This document shows, piece after piece, positions 1 through 6,010 of a DNA stretch of 27,068 nucleotides. How positions within the stretch are numbered: position 1 is the stretch's first letter; every line of letters starts with the position of its first letter. The translations under genes and the position numbers were made by a program. Source of the DNA: an uncultured Faecalibacterium sp. (GTDB lineage: Bacteria; Bacillota; Clostridia; Oscillospirales; Ruminococcaceae); the NCBI GenBank assembly GCA_900772565.1, contig CAAHET010000015.1, positions 1 through 27,068 on the forward strand. The letters run 5' to 3'. The notes beneath the pieces were generated by a model. The model was not told the origin of the DNA and did no database searches. It was given only the letters and a program-made list of their open reading frames with translations.

Positions 1-87
1 ACCTATCGCGCAAAGAAGCACAGTGCTCGCCGTATGGGCCATCGTCAGCCCTACACCAAGGTTGAGATCACTGCGATCAACGGCTAA
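1..87 (+). CDS. rplU: 50S ribosomal protein L21, C-terminal end (partial)
   Basis: The window opens inside this gene. Frame 1 reads 28 codons ending in the stop TAA at 85-87, and the peptide ends HRQPYTKVEITAING, which matches the conserved C-terminus of bacterial L21 (the GHRQPYT segment followed by an alternating K-V-x-I tail). L21 binds 23S rRNA in the large ribosomal subunit. The next gene, rpmA, starts only 14 nt downstream with its ribosome binding site overlapping this stop, so the two are co-transcribed, as is usual for L21 and L27. Only the last residues are visible, so start and promoter are outside the window. Confidence 0.93.
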   Translation, partial: TYRAKKHSARRMGHRQPYTKVEITAING

Positions 88-101
88 GGAGGTAAATTAC
101 A

Positions 102-353
102 ATGGCACATAAAAAGGGCGTAGGCAGCACCAAGAACGGCCGCGATTCCGCAGCACAGCGTCTGGGCACCAAGCGTGCAGACGGTCAGTTCGTTCTGGCC
201 GGCAACATTCTGGTCCGTCAGCGTGGCACCCACATCATGCCGGGTGAGAACGTTGGCAAGGGCAGCGATGACACCCTGTTTGCTCTGGTGGACGGCACCG
301 TCCGTTTCGAGCGCGTGGGCAAGAACGGCAAGAAGTGCAGCGTTAAGCAGTAA
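102..353 (+). CDS. rpmA: 50S ribosomal protein L27
   Basis: This 83-residue protein begins MAHKKGVGSTKNGRDS and contains RLGTKRADGQ and ILVRQRGTHIMPGENVGKGSD, the signature of bacterial L27, whose N-terminus reaches the peptidyl-transferase centre. An AAGGAGG ribosome binding site at 86-92 overlaps the rplU stop. In many Firmicutes L27 is made with an extra N-terminal segment ending in a Phe-Phe cleavage site that the protease Prp removes, and prp lies between rplU and rpmA. Here the protein begins directly with the mature-type MAHKKG sequence and there is no room for prp in the 14-nt gap. An intrinsic terminator follows at 379-409. Confidence 0.97.
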   Translation: MAHKKGVGSTKNGRDSAAQRLGTKRADGQFVLAGNILVRQRGTHIMPGENVGKGSDDTLFALVDGTVRFERVGKNGKKCSVKQ

Positions 354-378
354 CTTCTTTCTGAATAACTGCAATCGT

Positions 379-409
379 AGAGCCGGACCCTCGTGGCCCG
401 GCTCTTTTT
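379..409 (+). terminator. Intrinsic terminator after rpmA
   Basis: AGAGCCGG (379-386) pairs with CCGGCTCT (398-405), and the stem is followed by a T run at 405-409. It lies 25 nt after the rpmA stop and ends the rplU-rpmA transcript before obgE. Confidence 0.85.
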
Positions 410-424
410 GATGAAATAAGGCTA

Positions 425-507
425 TGCGTTCGGGTGGCGCCGTCTGAAAGCCTTCCTCCGGCCGGGGGAAGGTGGCACGAAGTGCCGGATGAGGGCGCTG
501 TAACGCA
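425..507 (+). repeat. 83-nt REP/MITE-like palindromic element upstream of obgE
   Basis: The element is bounded by the inverted ends TGCGTT (425-430) and AACGCA (502-507). Inside these, GCGCC (437-441) can pair with GGCGC (494-498). Two hairpins sit in the middle: CCTTCCTCC (451-459) with GGGGGAAGG (464-472), and GGCAC (474-478) with GTGCC (482-486). This is a closed three-way or four-way junction fold, typical of dispersed palindromic elements. It contains no gene, and reading obgE back through it would give an implausible N-terminal extension. I see only one copy in this window; the CCTTCC...GGAAGGTGGCAC...GTGCC pattern resembles repeats I recall from Faecalibacterium and related genomes, but this was not searched. 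Confidence 0.65.
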
Positions 508-535
508 AAAGCCTATAAAGCTAAGGAGGGGCTGT

Positions 536-1819
536 ATGGCAGCACAGACTAACTTTATCGACATCGCCACGATATGGCTCCATGCGGGCAAGGGCGGCGA
601 TGGTGCGGTGAGCTTTCACCGCGAAAAATTCGTGGCCGCAGGCGGCCCGGACGGCGGCGACGGCGGACGGGGCGGCGACATCATCTTTGTGGTGGACGAC
701 CATCTGTCCACCCTGATGGATTTCCGCTATAAGCGTAAGTATGCAGCACCGGAGGGCGGCAAGGGCGGCGCAAGCCTGTGCCACGGCAAAAATGCCGAAA
801 ATCTGGTCATCAAGGTGCCGCTGGGCACCGTGATCAAGGACGCCGAGAGCGGCCTTGTTATCGCAGACCTGTCCGACCATACCCCGGTCACCATTGCAAA
901 GGGCGGCCGCGGCGGCTACGGCAACGCACACTTTGCCACCCCCACCCGCCAGATCCCCAAGTTTGCAAAGCCCGGTATGCCCGGCGAGGATCTGCAGGTG
1001 ACCTTGGAACTGAAGTTGATCGCAGACGTGGGTCTGATCGGCTTCCCCAACGTGGGCAAGTCCACCCTCATCTCTACCATCAGCGCCGCTAAGCCCAAGA
1101 TCGCCAACTACCACTTTACCACCCTTGTGCCCACGCTGGGCGTTGTGTCGGTGGGCGAGGGCGCAAGCTTTGTCTGCGCCGACATCCCCGGCCTGATCGA
1201 GGGTGCCAGCGAGGGCATTGGTCTGGGTCACGATTTCCTGCGCCATGTGGAGCGCTGCCGCCTGCTGCTGCACGTTGTGGATGTTTCCGGCAGCGAGTGC
1301 CGCGACCCCATCGAGGACTTTGAGAAGATCAACGAGGAGCTGGCAAAGTTCAGCCCCGTGCTGGCCGAGCGTCCGCAGATCGTGGTGGGCAACAAGTGCG
1401 ACCTTGCCACCGAGGAGCAGATCGAGACCTTCCGCCAGTATGTGGAGGGCAAGGGGCTGACCTTCGTGGCCATCTCTGCCGCCACCATGCAGGGCGTCAA
1501 GCAGCTGCCGGGTCTGGTGTACAACCGTCTCAAGGATATCCCGCAGGTGCCGGTGTTCACCCCCGAGTACAAAAAGCCGGAGCCCAAGAAGAACGGCCGC
1601 GACTTCACCATCCAGCGCATGGAAGCCCATGTGTGGAGCGTGGATGCCCCGTGGCTGGAGTATATTCTGGCCGGCAGCAACGTGGACGACTACGAGAGCC
1701 TGCAGTTCTTCCAGCGTCAGCTGGGCGAGAGCGGCATTCTGGACGCGCTGGTGCAGAAGGGCGTGGAAGAGAACGATACCATCCTCATCGGCGAGTATCA
1801 GTTCGACTATATCTTCTAA
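536..1819 (+). CDS. obgE: GTPase ObgE/CgtA, ribosome assembly
   Basis: This is a 427-residue essential-type GTPase that acts in 50S subunit maturation. It has the glycine-rich N-terminal Obg domain (about residues 5-160, many GGxGG turns), then a GTPase domain with G1 GFPNVGKST (169-177), G3 DIPGLIEG (from 216) and G4 NKCD (286-289), and the C-terminal OCT domain (from FTIQRMEAHVW to the end). The open frame extends upstream to 434, but that part runs through the palindromic repeat. ATG 536 has a good AAGGAGG site at 523-529 and gives the family N-terminus (FIDIATIWLHAGKGGDG, with NFID at residues 6-9). mrnC follows 12 nt later. The L21-L27-Obg order is widely conserved. Confidence 0.96.
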   Translation: MAAQTNFIDIATIWLHAGKGGDGAVSFHREKFVAAGGPDGGDGGRGGDIIFVVDDHLSTLMDFRYKRKYAAPEGGKGGASLCHGKNAENLVIKVPLGTVIKDAESGLVIADLSDHTPVTIAKGGRGGYGNAHFATPTRQIPKFAKPGMPGEDLQVTLELKLIADVGLIGFPNVGKSTLISTISAAKPKIANYHFTTLVPTLGVVSVGEGASFVCADIPGLIEGASEGIGLGHDFLRHVERCRLLLHVVDVSGSECRDPIEDFEKINEELAKFSPVLAERPQIVVGNKCDLATEEQIETFRQYVEGKGLTFVAISAATMQGVKQLPGLVYNRLKDIPQVPVFTPEYKKPEPKKNGRDFTIQRMEAHVWSVDAPWLEYILAGSNVDDYESLQFFQRQLGESGILDALVQKGVEENDTILIGEYQFDYIF

Positions 1820-1831
1820 GGATAAAGCATC

Positions 1832-2236
1832 ATGAACGAATCAGAAAAGATCGACCCGCGGGAGCTCAGCCCGCTGGCGCTGGCCTTTGTAGGGGACAGC
1901 GTGCTGGAGCTGCTGGTGCGTCAGCGTCTGGTGGAGCATCACCGCCTTTCAGCCGGAAAGCTGAACGCCGAAAAGGTCAAGTATGTCTCTGCCAAGGCGC
2001 AGTTCCGGGAAGAGCAGCTGCTGGAGCCGCTGTTCACCGAGGACGAGCTGGCCGTGTTCAAGCGCGGCCGCAATGCCAGCAAGGCCAGTGTTGCCAAGCA
2101 TGCCTCCCCGGAGGAATACCGTGCCTCCACCGGCTTCGAGTGCCTGCTGGGCTGGCTGTACCTGAACGGACAGCTGGAGCGCGTGCACCAGCTGTTTGAG
2201 GTGCTGTGGCAGCAGTTTGACCCTGACCAGAAATAA
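1832..2236 (+). CDS. mrnC: Mini-ribonuclease III
   Basis: This 134-residue protein is an RNase III catalytic domain without the double-stranded RNA-binding domain. In Bacillus subtilis, Mini-III matures the ends of 23S rRNA. The signature acidic residues are visible: D22 in FVGDSVLELLVR and E103 in TGFECLLGWLYL, and the family motif RGRNA is present. Length is close to the usual 130-145 residues. It starts 12 nt after the obgE stop with an AAGGA-type site at the obgE stop codon, so it is very likely translated from the obgE transcript. In most Firmicutes mrnC sits next to cysS; the obgE neighbourhood is a different context but still concerns 50S maturation. Confidence 0.93.
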   Translation: MNESEKIDPRELSPLALAFVGDSVLELLVRQRLVEHHRLSAGKLNAEKVKYVSAKAQFREEQLLEPLFTEDELAVFKRGRNASKASVAKHASPEEYRASTGFECLLGWLYLNGQLERVHQLFEVLWQQFDPDQK

Positions 2237-2243
2237 GAATGCG

Positions 2244-2297
2244 AAAGCCCGCTGCTTTCCGCACTGGAAACCAGTGGTGGAAGGCAGCGGGCTTTGC
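2244..2297. terminator. Long hairpin between convergent mrnC and the 62-aa gene
   Basis: AAAGCCCGCTGC (2244-2255) pairs with GCAGCGGGCTTT (2284-2295), and the inner parts TTCC/GGAA and CACTGG/CCAGTG extend the stem almost to the AAA loop. It begins 8 nt after the mrnC stop. The U tract is weak on both strands, so it may work as a bidirectional terminator or as a 3' stabilising hairpin. Confidence 0.65.
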
Positions 2298-2302
2298 TTG
2301 TT

Positions 2303-2326
2303 GGCATCTGTGGTCCGTCAGATGCC
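2303..2326. repeat. Perfect 8-bp inverted repeat
   Basis: GGCATCTG (2303-2310) and CAGATGCC (2319-2326) form a perfect stem with an 8-nt loop, directly 3' of the stop of the minus-strand 62-aa gene. No U tract follows on either side, so function is uncertain. Confidence 0.5.
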
Positions 2327-2336
2327 GCTTACGCCA

Positions 2337-2525
2337 TCAGCGGTTGTTTTTTGCGTTGGTGGAACGGCTGTTGGTGGAGTTCTTGGCGCTCTCGTCATCG
2401 GCACCCTTGGTGTACTGGTTGGGGTGCTTGTGTTCGTTGGTGGCGCTGTTGGTGGCCTTGCTGCTGGTACGGTTGGAGGTCTGGTTCTTGCAATTGGTAC
2501 TGCGGTTCTCACTGCGGTTTTCCAT
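2337..2525 (-). CDS. Small Asn/Ser/Thr-rich low-complexity protein
   Basis: This 62-residue open frame starts at ATG 2525 with a good ribosome binding site (AAAGGAG, 10-nt spacer) and is made almost entirely of N, S, T, K, R and A. It begins MENRSENRSTN and contains loosely repeated units such as TSNRTSSKATNSATN. It has no membrane segment, no hydrophobic core and one cysteine, so it should be disordered. A longer frame reaching back to 2810 runs antisense into the rsmF gene and has no supported start. The opposite strand here encodes only Gly/Val-rich shadows. Similar short Asn-rich proteins occur in Clostridia, to my recollection without assigned function. I cannot name a role. Confidence 0.6.
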   Translation of the reverse strand: MENRSENRSTNCKNQTSNRTSSKATNSATNEHKHPNQYTKGADDESAKNSTNSRSTNAKNNR

Positions 2526-2631
2526 GGTGTGAATGCTCCTTTCGGTCGTTGCTGTGGGGGCGGGGCCGCCCTCACAGTCCATAGTGTGGCCGCAGCCGGC
2601 GGCTTTATACATCCCATGGGAGGAAAAGAAT

Positions 2632-4170
2632 ATGCCTACGGAATATTTTGAGCAGCGGGAGCGTGCCCTGCTGGGCCCGCGGTACGAGCAGCTGTATGCC
2701 GCCCCGCAGCAGACGGCAGAGCGCGGGGTCACCGTGTCGGCGCTGCGCACCACGCCGGAGCAGTTTGCGCAGAGGGCGGATTTCCCGCTGGAGCCTTCGC
2801 CCTTCTGCAAGGCGGCTTTTGTGGTGCATCAGCCGGATTTTAAGCCCGGGCGGCATCCGTACCACCATGCGGGTGTGTTCTACTCGCAGGAGCCCTCGGC
2901 TTCTTCGGCAGCGCCGCTGCTGGGGGTACAGCCGGGAATGCGGGTGCTGGACCTGTGTGCCGCGCCCGGCGGCAAAAGCAGCCAGCTGGCGGCGGCATTG
3001 CAGGGGCGCGGTGTGCTGGTGAGCAACGAGTATGTGGCCGCGCGCGCTGAAATTTTAAAAAGCAACCTTGAGCGCATGGGCGTTTCCAACGCCGTAGTGC
3101 TCAACGAGACCCCCGCCCGCATTGCCGATGCACTGCCGGAGTTTTTCGACCGGGTGCTGGTGGACGCGCCCTGCTCCGGCGAGGGAATGTTCCGCAAGGA
3201 ACCGGCAGCGCTGCAGCAGCACTGCGAGGCACTGGTAAAGCAGTGCGCAGAGCTGGGCGCACAGATTCTGGACTGCGCCGCGGCGGCACTGGCTCCCGGC
3301 GGGCAGCTGGTGTACTCCACCTGCACCTTTGCGCCGGAGGAGGACGAAGCGCAGGTGGCGGCCTTTTTGCAGCGCCACCCGAAGTTTGCGCTGGCCGATG
3401 TGCTGGGCAACGTGGACTACACCTTTGGCAGCGCAGGTGAGGAAAACCGCACCGGCGGCCTGCCGCTGGACGTGAGCAAGGTGCGCCGCATCTGGCCCTG
3501 TCAGGGCGGCGAGGGTCATTTTATGGCCCGGCTGGTCAAGGAGGGCACGCCCCGCACCCTGCCGCCGGAGGGGGAATACACCCCGGAGGAGCAGCTCTGG
3601 CTTGCCGCTGCTGCCGAGACAGGCAAAAAGGGCAAAGGCAAGGCAAAGCCCGCCAAGGCAGCAGATGCCCGCAGCGCACGCCGCGCGGACAGCCGCGCCT
3701 GCCGGGACGCCGTGCAGGGTACGAGCCGCCGCACCCGGGACACCGGGGCAGGGGAGGCCACCCCGGCGCAAAGCCTAGCCGCATGGCAGGAGTTTGCCCG
3801 TCAGTATTTCCCCGCACTGGCGCAGCGCCCTGCCGTGGTGCACGGCGGCGGTGTGCTGCTGCCGGTGGCTTTTCCGCAGACGGGGCTCCATGTGCTGCGG
3901 GCGGGGGTGTTCGTGGGCAGTGTGCAGAAGGGGCGCTTTGTGCCGGAGCATCATCTGTTCACGGCTTTCGGCAGCCTGTGCACGAACTGCGAGCAGCTGA
4001 CCCTTGCCGACTGCCGCTGCACCGAGTATCTCTCCGGCCGCGAGGTGGAAGCCCGCACAGCAGCGGACGGCTGGTGCTGCGTGACCGTGGACGGCTGGCC
4101 GCTGGGCGGCGGCAAGGTGTCCGGCGGGCGGGTGAAAAACCACTACCCCAAGGCGCTGCGGCTGCTGTAA
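2632..4170 (+). CDS. 16S/tRNA m5C methyltransferase, RsmF/NOL1-NOP2-Sun family
   Basis: This 512-residue SAM-dependent RNA cytosine-5 methyltransferase has motif I VLDLCAAPGGKS (from residue 105), motif IV DAPCSGEGMF with Cys181, and motif VI STCTF with Cys231. These are the two cysteines used by the family for base release and catalysis. The PCSGEGMF variant and the C-terminal VDGWPLGGGK...KNHYPKALRLL segment are typical of RsmF-type enzymes with a PUA-like RNA-binding tail. Residues about 340-390 form a Lys/Arg/Ala-rich, probably disordered linker. ATG 2632 was chosen because GGGAGG precedes it by 8 nt and the family N-terminus starts there; the frame is open back to 2533. The exact target cytosine cannot be told from sequence. 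Confidence 0.9.
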   Translation: MPTEYFEQRERALLGPRYEQLYAAPQQTAERGVTVSALRTTPEQFAQRADFPLEPSPFCKAAFVVHQPDFKPGRHPYHHAGVFYSQEPSASSAAPLLGVQPGMRVLDLCAAPGGKSSQLAAALQGRGVLVSNEYVAARAEILKSNLERMGVSNAVVLNETPARIADALPEFFDRVLVDAPCSGEGMFRKEPAALQQHCEALVKQCAELGAQILDCAAAALAPGGQLVYSTCTFAPEEDEAQVAAFLQRHPKFALADVLGNVDYTFGSAGEENRTGGLPLDVSKVRRIWPCQGGEGHFMARLVKEGTPRTLPPEGEYTPEEQLWLAAAAETGKKGKGKAKPAKAADARSARRADSRACRDAVQGTSRRTRDTGAGEATPAQSLAAWQEFARQYFPALAQRPAVVHGGGVLLPVAFPQTGLHVLRAGVFVGSVQKGRFVPEHHLFTAFGSLCTNCEQLTLADCRCTEYLSGREVEARTAADGWCCVTVDGWPLGGGKVSGGRVKNHYPKALRLL

Positions 4171-4215
4171 ACCGCAGATTTACACGCATTCGGGCGAAAA
4201 TCGGGCTTTTCAGGC

Positions 4216-4244
4216 TTGAACGCGCCGGTGGATTGTGATAAAAT
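4216..4244 (+). promoter_or_regulatory. Promoter for yebC
   Basis: TTGAAC (4216-4221), a 17-nt spacer and TAAAAT (4239-4244) form a good vegetative promoter. It leaves an untranslated leader of roughly 90 nt before the yebC start. The leader contains CGGGC...GCCCG (4276-4292), a possible weak stem. Confidence 0.75.
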
Positions 4245-4338
4245 AACAGAGTTAGATTTTGTGTGCTGCCACAAGCGGGCGACCACAGCCCGTCTGCCCG
4301 CAGGCGGAGATACCGATAAATTTAGGAGGCTCTTTCCC

Positions 4339-5076
4339 ATGTCTGGACATAGCAAATGGAACAACATTAAGCGCAAGAAGGAAAAGACTGACGGCGCCCG
4401 CGCCAAGGTCTTTACCAAGATCGGCCGCGAGATCAGCGTTGCCGTCCGTGATGGTGGCCCCAACCCGGCTTCCAACAGCAAACTGGCAGACCTGATCGCC
4501 AAGGCAAAGCGCATGAGCGTGCCCAACGATAACATCCAGCGTATCATCAAGAAGGCTGAGGGCGGCGATAAGACCGAGTTCGAGGCTATCACCTACGAGG
4601 GCTACGGCCCCGGCGGCGTGGCTGTCATGGTGGAGACCCTGACCGACAACCGCAACCGTACCGCTGCCGACCTGCGCCACTACTTCGATAAGAACGGCGG
4701 CAATCTGGGCGCTATGGGCTGTGTGGCCTTCCTGTTCAACCAGAAGGGTGTCATTGACATCTCTCTGGAGGATAAGGACGCCGACGAAGCCATGATGGAT
4801 GCTCTGGATGCCGGTGCCGAGGACTTTGATGCCAGCGAGGACGCTGCCGAGGTCACCACCGATCCCGAGAACTACTCTGCCGTGGTCAAGGCTCTGGAAG
4901 AGAAGGGCTACGAGATCCTGTCCGACGATCTGGCCATGGTGCCTATGACCACCACCCGCCTGACCGACCCCGATCAGCTGAAGCTGATGGGCAAGCTGCT
5001 GGACTCTCTGGAGGACAACGACGACGTCCAGAACGTCTGGCACTCTCTGGAGAACGAAGAGGACCTGCCGGAATAA
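4339..5076 (+). CDS. yebC: YebC/PmpR-family protein
   Basis: This 245-residue protein starts MSGHSKWNNIKRKKEKTDGARAKVF, the invariant N-terminus of the YebC/TACO1 family, followed by NIQRIIKKAEGG and YEGYGPGGVAVMVE. The family consists of cytosolic acidic proteins described both as transcriptional regulators (PmpR) and, more recently, as factors that help ribosomes through difficult sequences such as proline stretches. Length is typical. AGGAGG at 4324-4329 with a 9-nt spacer supports ATG 4339; the frame is open from 4216 but that part covers the promoter. It is monocistronic, with its own promoter and a strong terminator. Confidence 0.95.
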   Translation: MSGHSKWNNIKRKKEKTDGARAKVFTKIGREISVAVRDGGPNPASNSKLADLIAKAKRMSVPNDNIQRIIKKAEGGDKTEFEAITYEGYGPGGVAVMVETLTDNRNRTAADLRHYFDKNGGNLGAMGCVAFLFNQKGVIDISLEDKDADEAMMDALDAGAEDFDASEDAAEVTTDPENYSAVVKALEEKGYEILSDDLAMVPMTTTRLTDPDQLKLMGKLLDSLEDNDDVQNVWHSLENEEDLPE

Positions 5077-5113
5077 GCTTCCGCAAGGCTCTTGGCTCCT
5101 GCAATAAGACGAT

Positions 5114-5157
5114 AAAAAGCCGCTTTTTGTGCTGTTTGGCACAAAAGGCGGCTTTTT
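5114..5157 (+). terminator. Intrinsic terminator after yebC
   Basis: AAAAAGCCGC-TTTTTGTGC (5114-5132) pairs with GCACAAAAGGCGGCTTTTT (5139-5157), with a TGTTTG loop and a final T run. The A-rich 5' arm also makes it usable from the other strand. Confidence 0.9.
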
Positions 5158-5217
5158 CACAAGATGAAAGGAACGGCTCGTTTCAGTAAATAAAGAATAA
5201 TCTGCAAGAACTACAAC

Positions 5218-5246
5218 TTGCAAGTCCTTTTTGTTGGACATAATAT
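5218..5246 (+). promoter_or_regulatory. Promoter for the 5311/5611 gene pair
   Basis: TTGCAA (5218-5223), a 17-nt spacer and TAATAT (5241-5246) form a promoter. A second possible -10, TATAAT, lies at 5250-5255. The region is clearly AT-richer than its surroundings. Confidence 0.65.
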
Positions 5247-5310
5247 GATTATAATATAAATAGAGCAACAGAAAAGCCCTGAAAATATAAACAAAAAGGA
5301 GCAGTGAATC

Positions 5311-5604
5311 ATGAACAACAAGCGCAGAAAGGCAATCAAGAGCATCCTTGAACAAATCGAACCGTTAAAGGCGCAGCTGGAAAGCATCAAGGACAAGTTC
5401 GATGCACTTCAGTCCGACACGGAGGATGTCCAGTACGAGGAGGAAGAAGCCCGTGACAACATCCCTGAGAGCTTGCATGACAGCGAACGGTATGAGATTT
5501 TCGATGCAGCCTGCGATAATCTTAGCTTGGCAGCCGAATCGCTGGAAGATGCGGTCAGCAATTTGGAGGATGCAATCAGCTATCTGGATGATGCAAGGGA
5601 GTGA
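5311..5604 (+). CDS. Small acidic coiled-coil hypothetical protein
   Basis: This 97-residue protein begins with a basic MNNKRRKAIKSI and continues as a strongly acidic, mostly helical chain with heptad-like leucines (ILEQIEPLKAQLESIKDKF and a C-terminal AAESLEDAVSNLEDAISYLDD). AAAGGAG sits about 10 nt before ATG 5311. The central EEEEARDNIPESL segment followed by paired helices resembles small proteins of unknown function that I recall from phage and conjugative-element modules of Clostridia, but no such element is visible here. Codon use and base composition are less GC-rich than in flanking genes, consistent with acquisition. It is followed 6 nt later by the 5611 gene, so the two form an operon. 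Confidence 0.75.
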   Translation: MNNKRRKAIKSILEQIEPLKAQLESIKDKFDALQSDTEDVQYEEEEARDNIPESLHDSERYEIFDAACDNLSLAAESLEDAVSNLEDAISYLDDARE

Positions 5605-5610
5605 TAGAAA

Positions 5611-5916
5611 ATGACAGATTATGGTTGTTTCGGCAGCGGCGCAGAGGGTTACGTCCATTATACTCAGACCTTCAAGAGTACCTTCCCTAATTCGTCCGGC
5701 TCCGGCAGCCGTGGCAGCTATCACGGTACGGTACATTCCAGCCCATCGACACAGGTGAACACGCCAGAAGAGAAGGGTGCAGTGGTGCAGAATACCTATA
5801 ATTGGAAAGATTATGCAGACTCTGACCTAAAAAACGCCACACGCAACGTGCTGTTTGGCGTAGCAATGCTTGTGATTGCAGTGGCGGTTTTTATTGGCGT
5901 GGTAGTGTCTTTATAA
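5611..5916 (+). CDS. Small tail-anchored membrane hypothetical protein
   Basis: This 101-residue protein has a polar, Gly/Ser/Thr-rich N-terminal region (residues 1-55), a short YNWKDYADSDLKNATRN segment and one C-terminal hydrophobic helix at about residues 80-100 (VLFGVAMLVIAVAVFIGVVVS). With no signal peptide it should be tail-anchored, N-terminus inside. Its GGGAG site overlaps the stop of the preceding gene, so translation is probably coupled. I recognise no domain. The close pairing with a coiled-coil protein suggests they may act together, but this is inference. Confidence 0.7.
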   Translation: MTDYGCFGSGAEGYVHYTQTFKSTFPNSSGSGSRGSYHGTVHSSPSTQVNTPEEKGAVVQNTYNWKDYADSDLKNATRNVLFGVAMLVIAVAVFIGVVVSL

Positions 5917-5920
5917 TGTG

Positions 5921-5968
5921 AAAATATCGCCCCTGGAGTGTTTACGGACGCTCCGGGGGCGATATTTT
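5921..5968. terminator. Bidirectional terminator between the 5611 gene and dsdA
   Basis: AAAATATCGCCCC-GGAGTG and CGCTCC-GGGGCGATATTTT form a long stem, with A runs at the 5' end and T runs at the 3' end, so it can stop transcription from either direction between these convergent genes. Its core GACGCTCCGGG (5947-5957) recurs in the hairpin at 10566-10597. Confidence 0.85.
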
Positions 5969-6010
5969 AAAAGTTGTTTACAAAAAACGGTGGCGAAAAG
6001 GAATAAACTG

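Noticed and set aside
434..535. N-terminal extension of ObgE by 34 codons
   Set aside because: This stretch is the palindromic repeat; the conserved Obg N-terminus and a strong ribosome binding site support ATG 536.
2196..2651. Plus-strand Gly/Val-rich frames between mrnC and the methyltransferase gene
   Set aside because: They start inside mrnC or lack ribosome binding sites; the low-complexity pattern is the complement of the Asn/Ser/Thr codons of the minus-strand gene.
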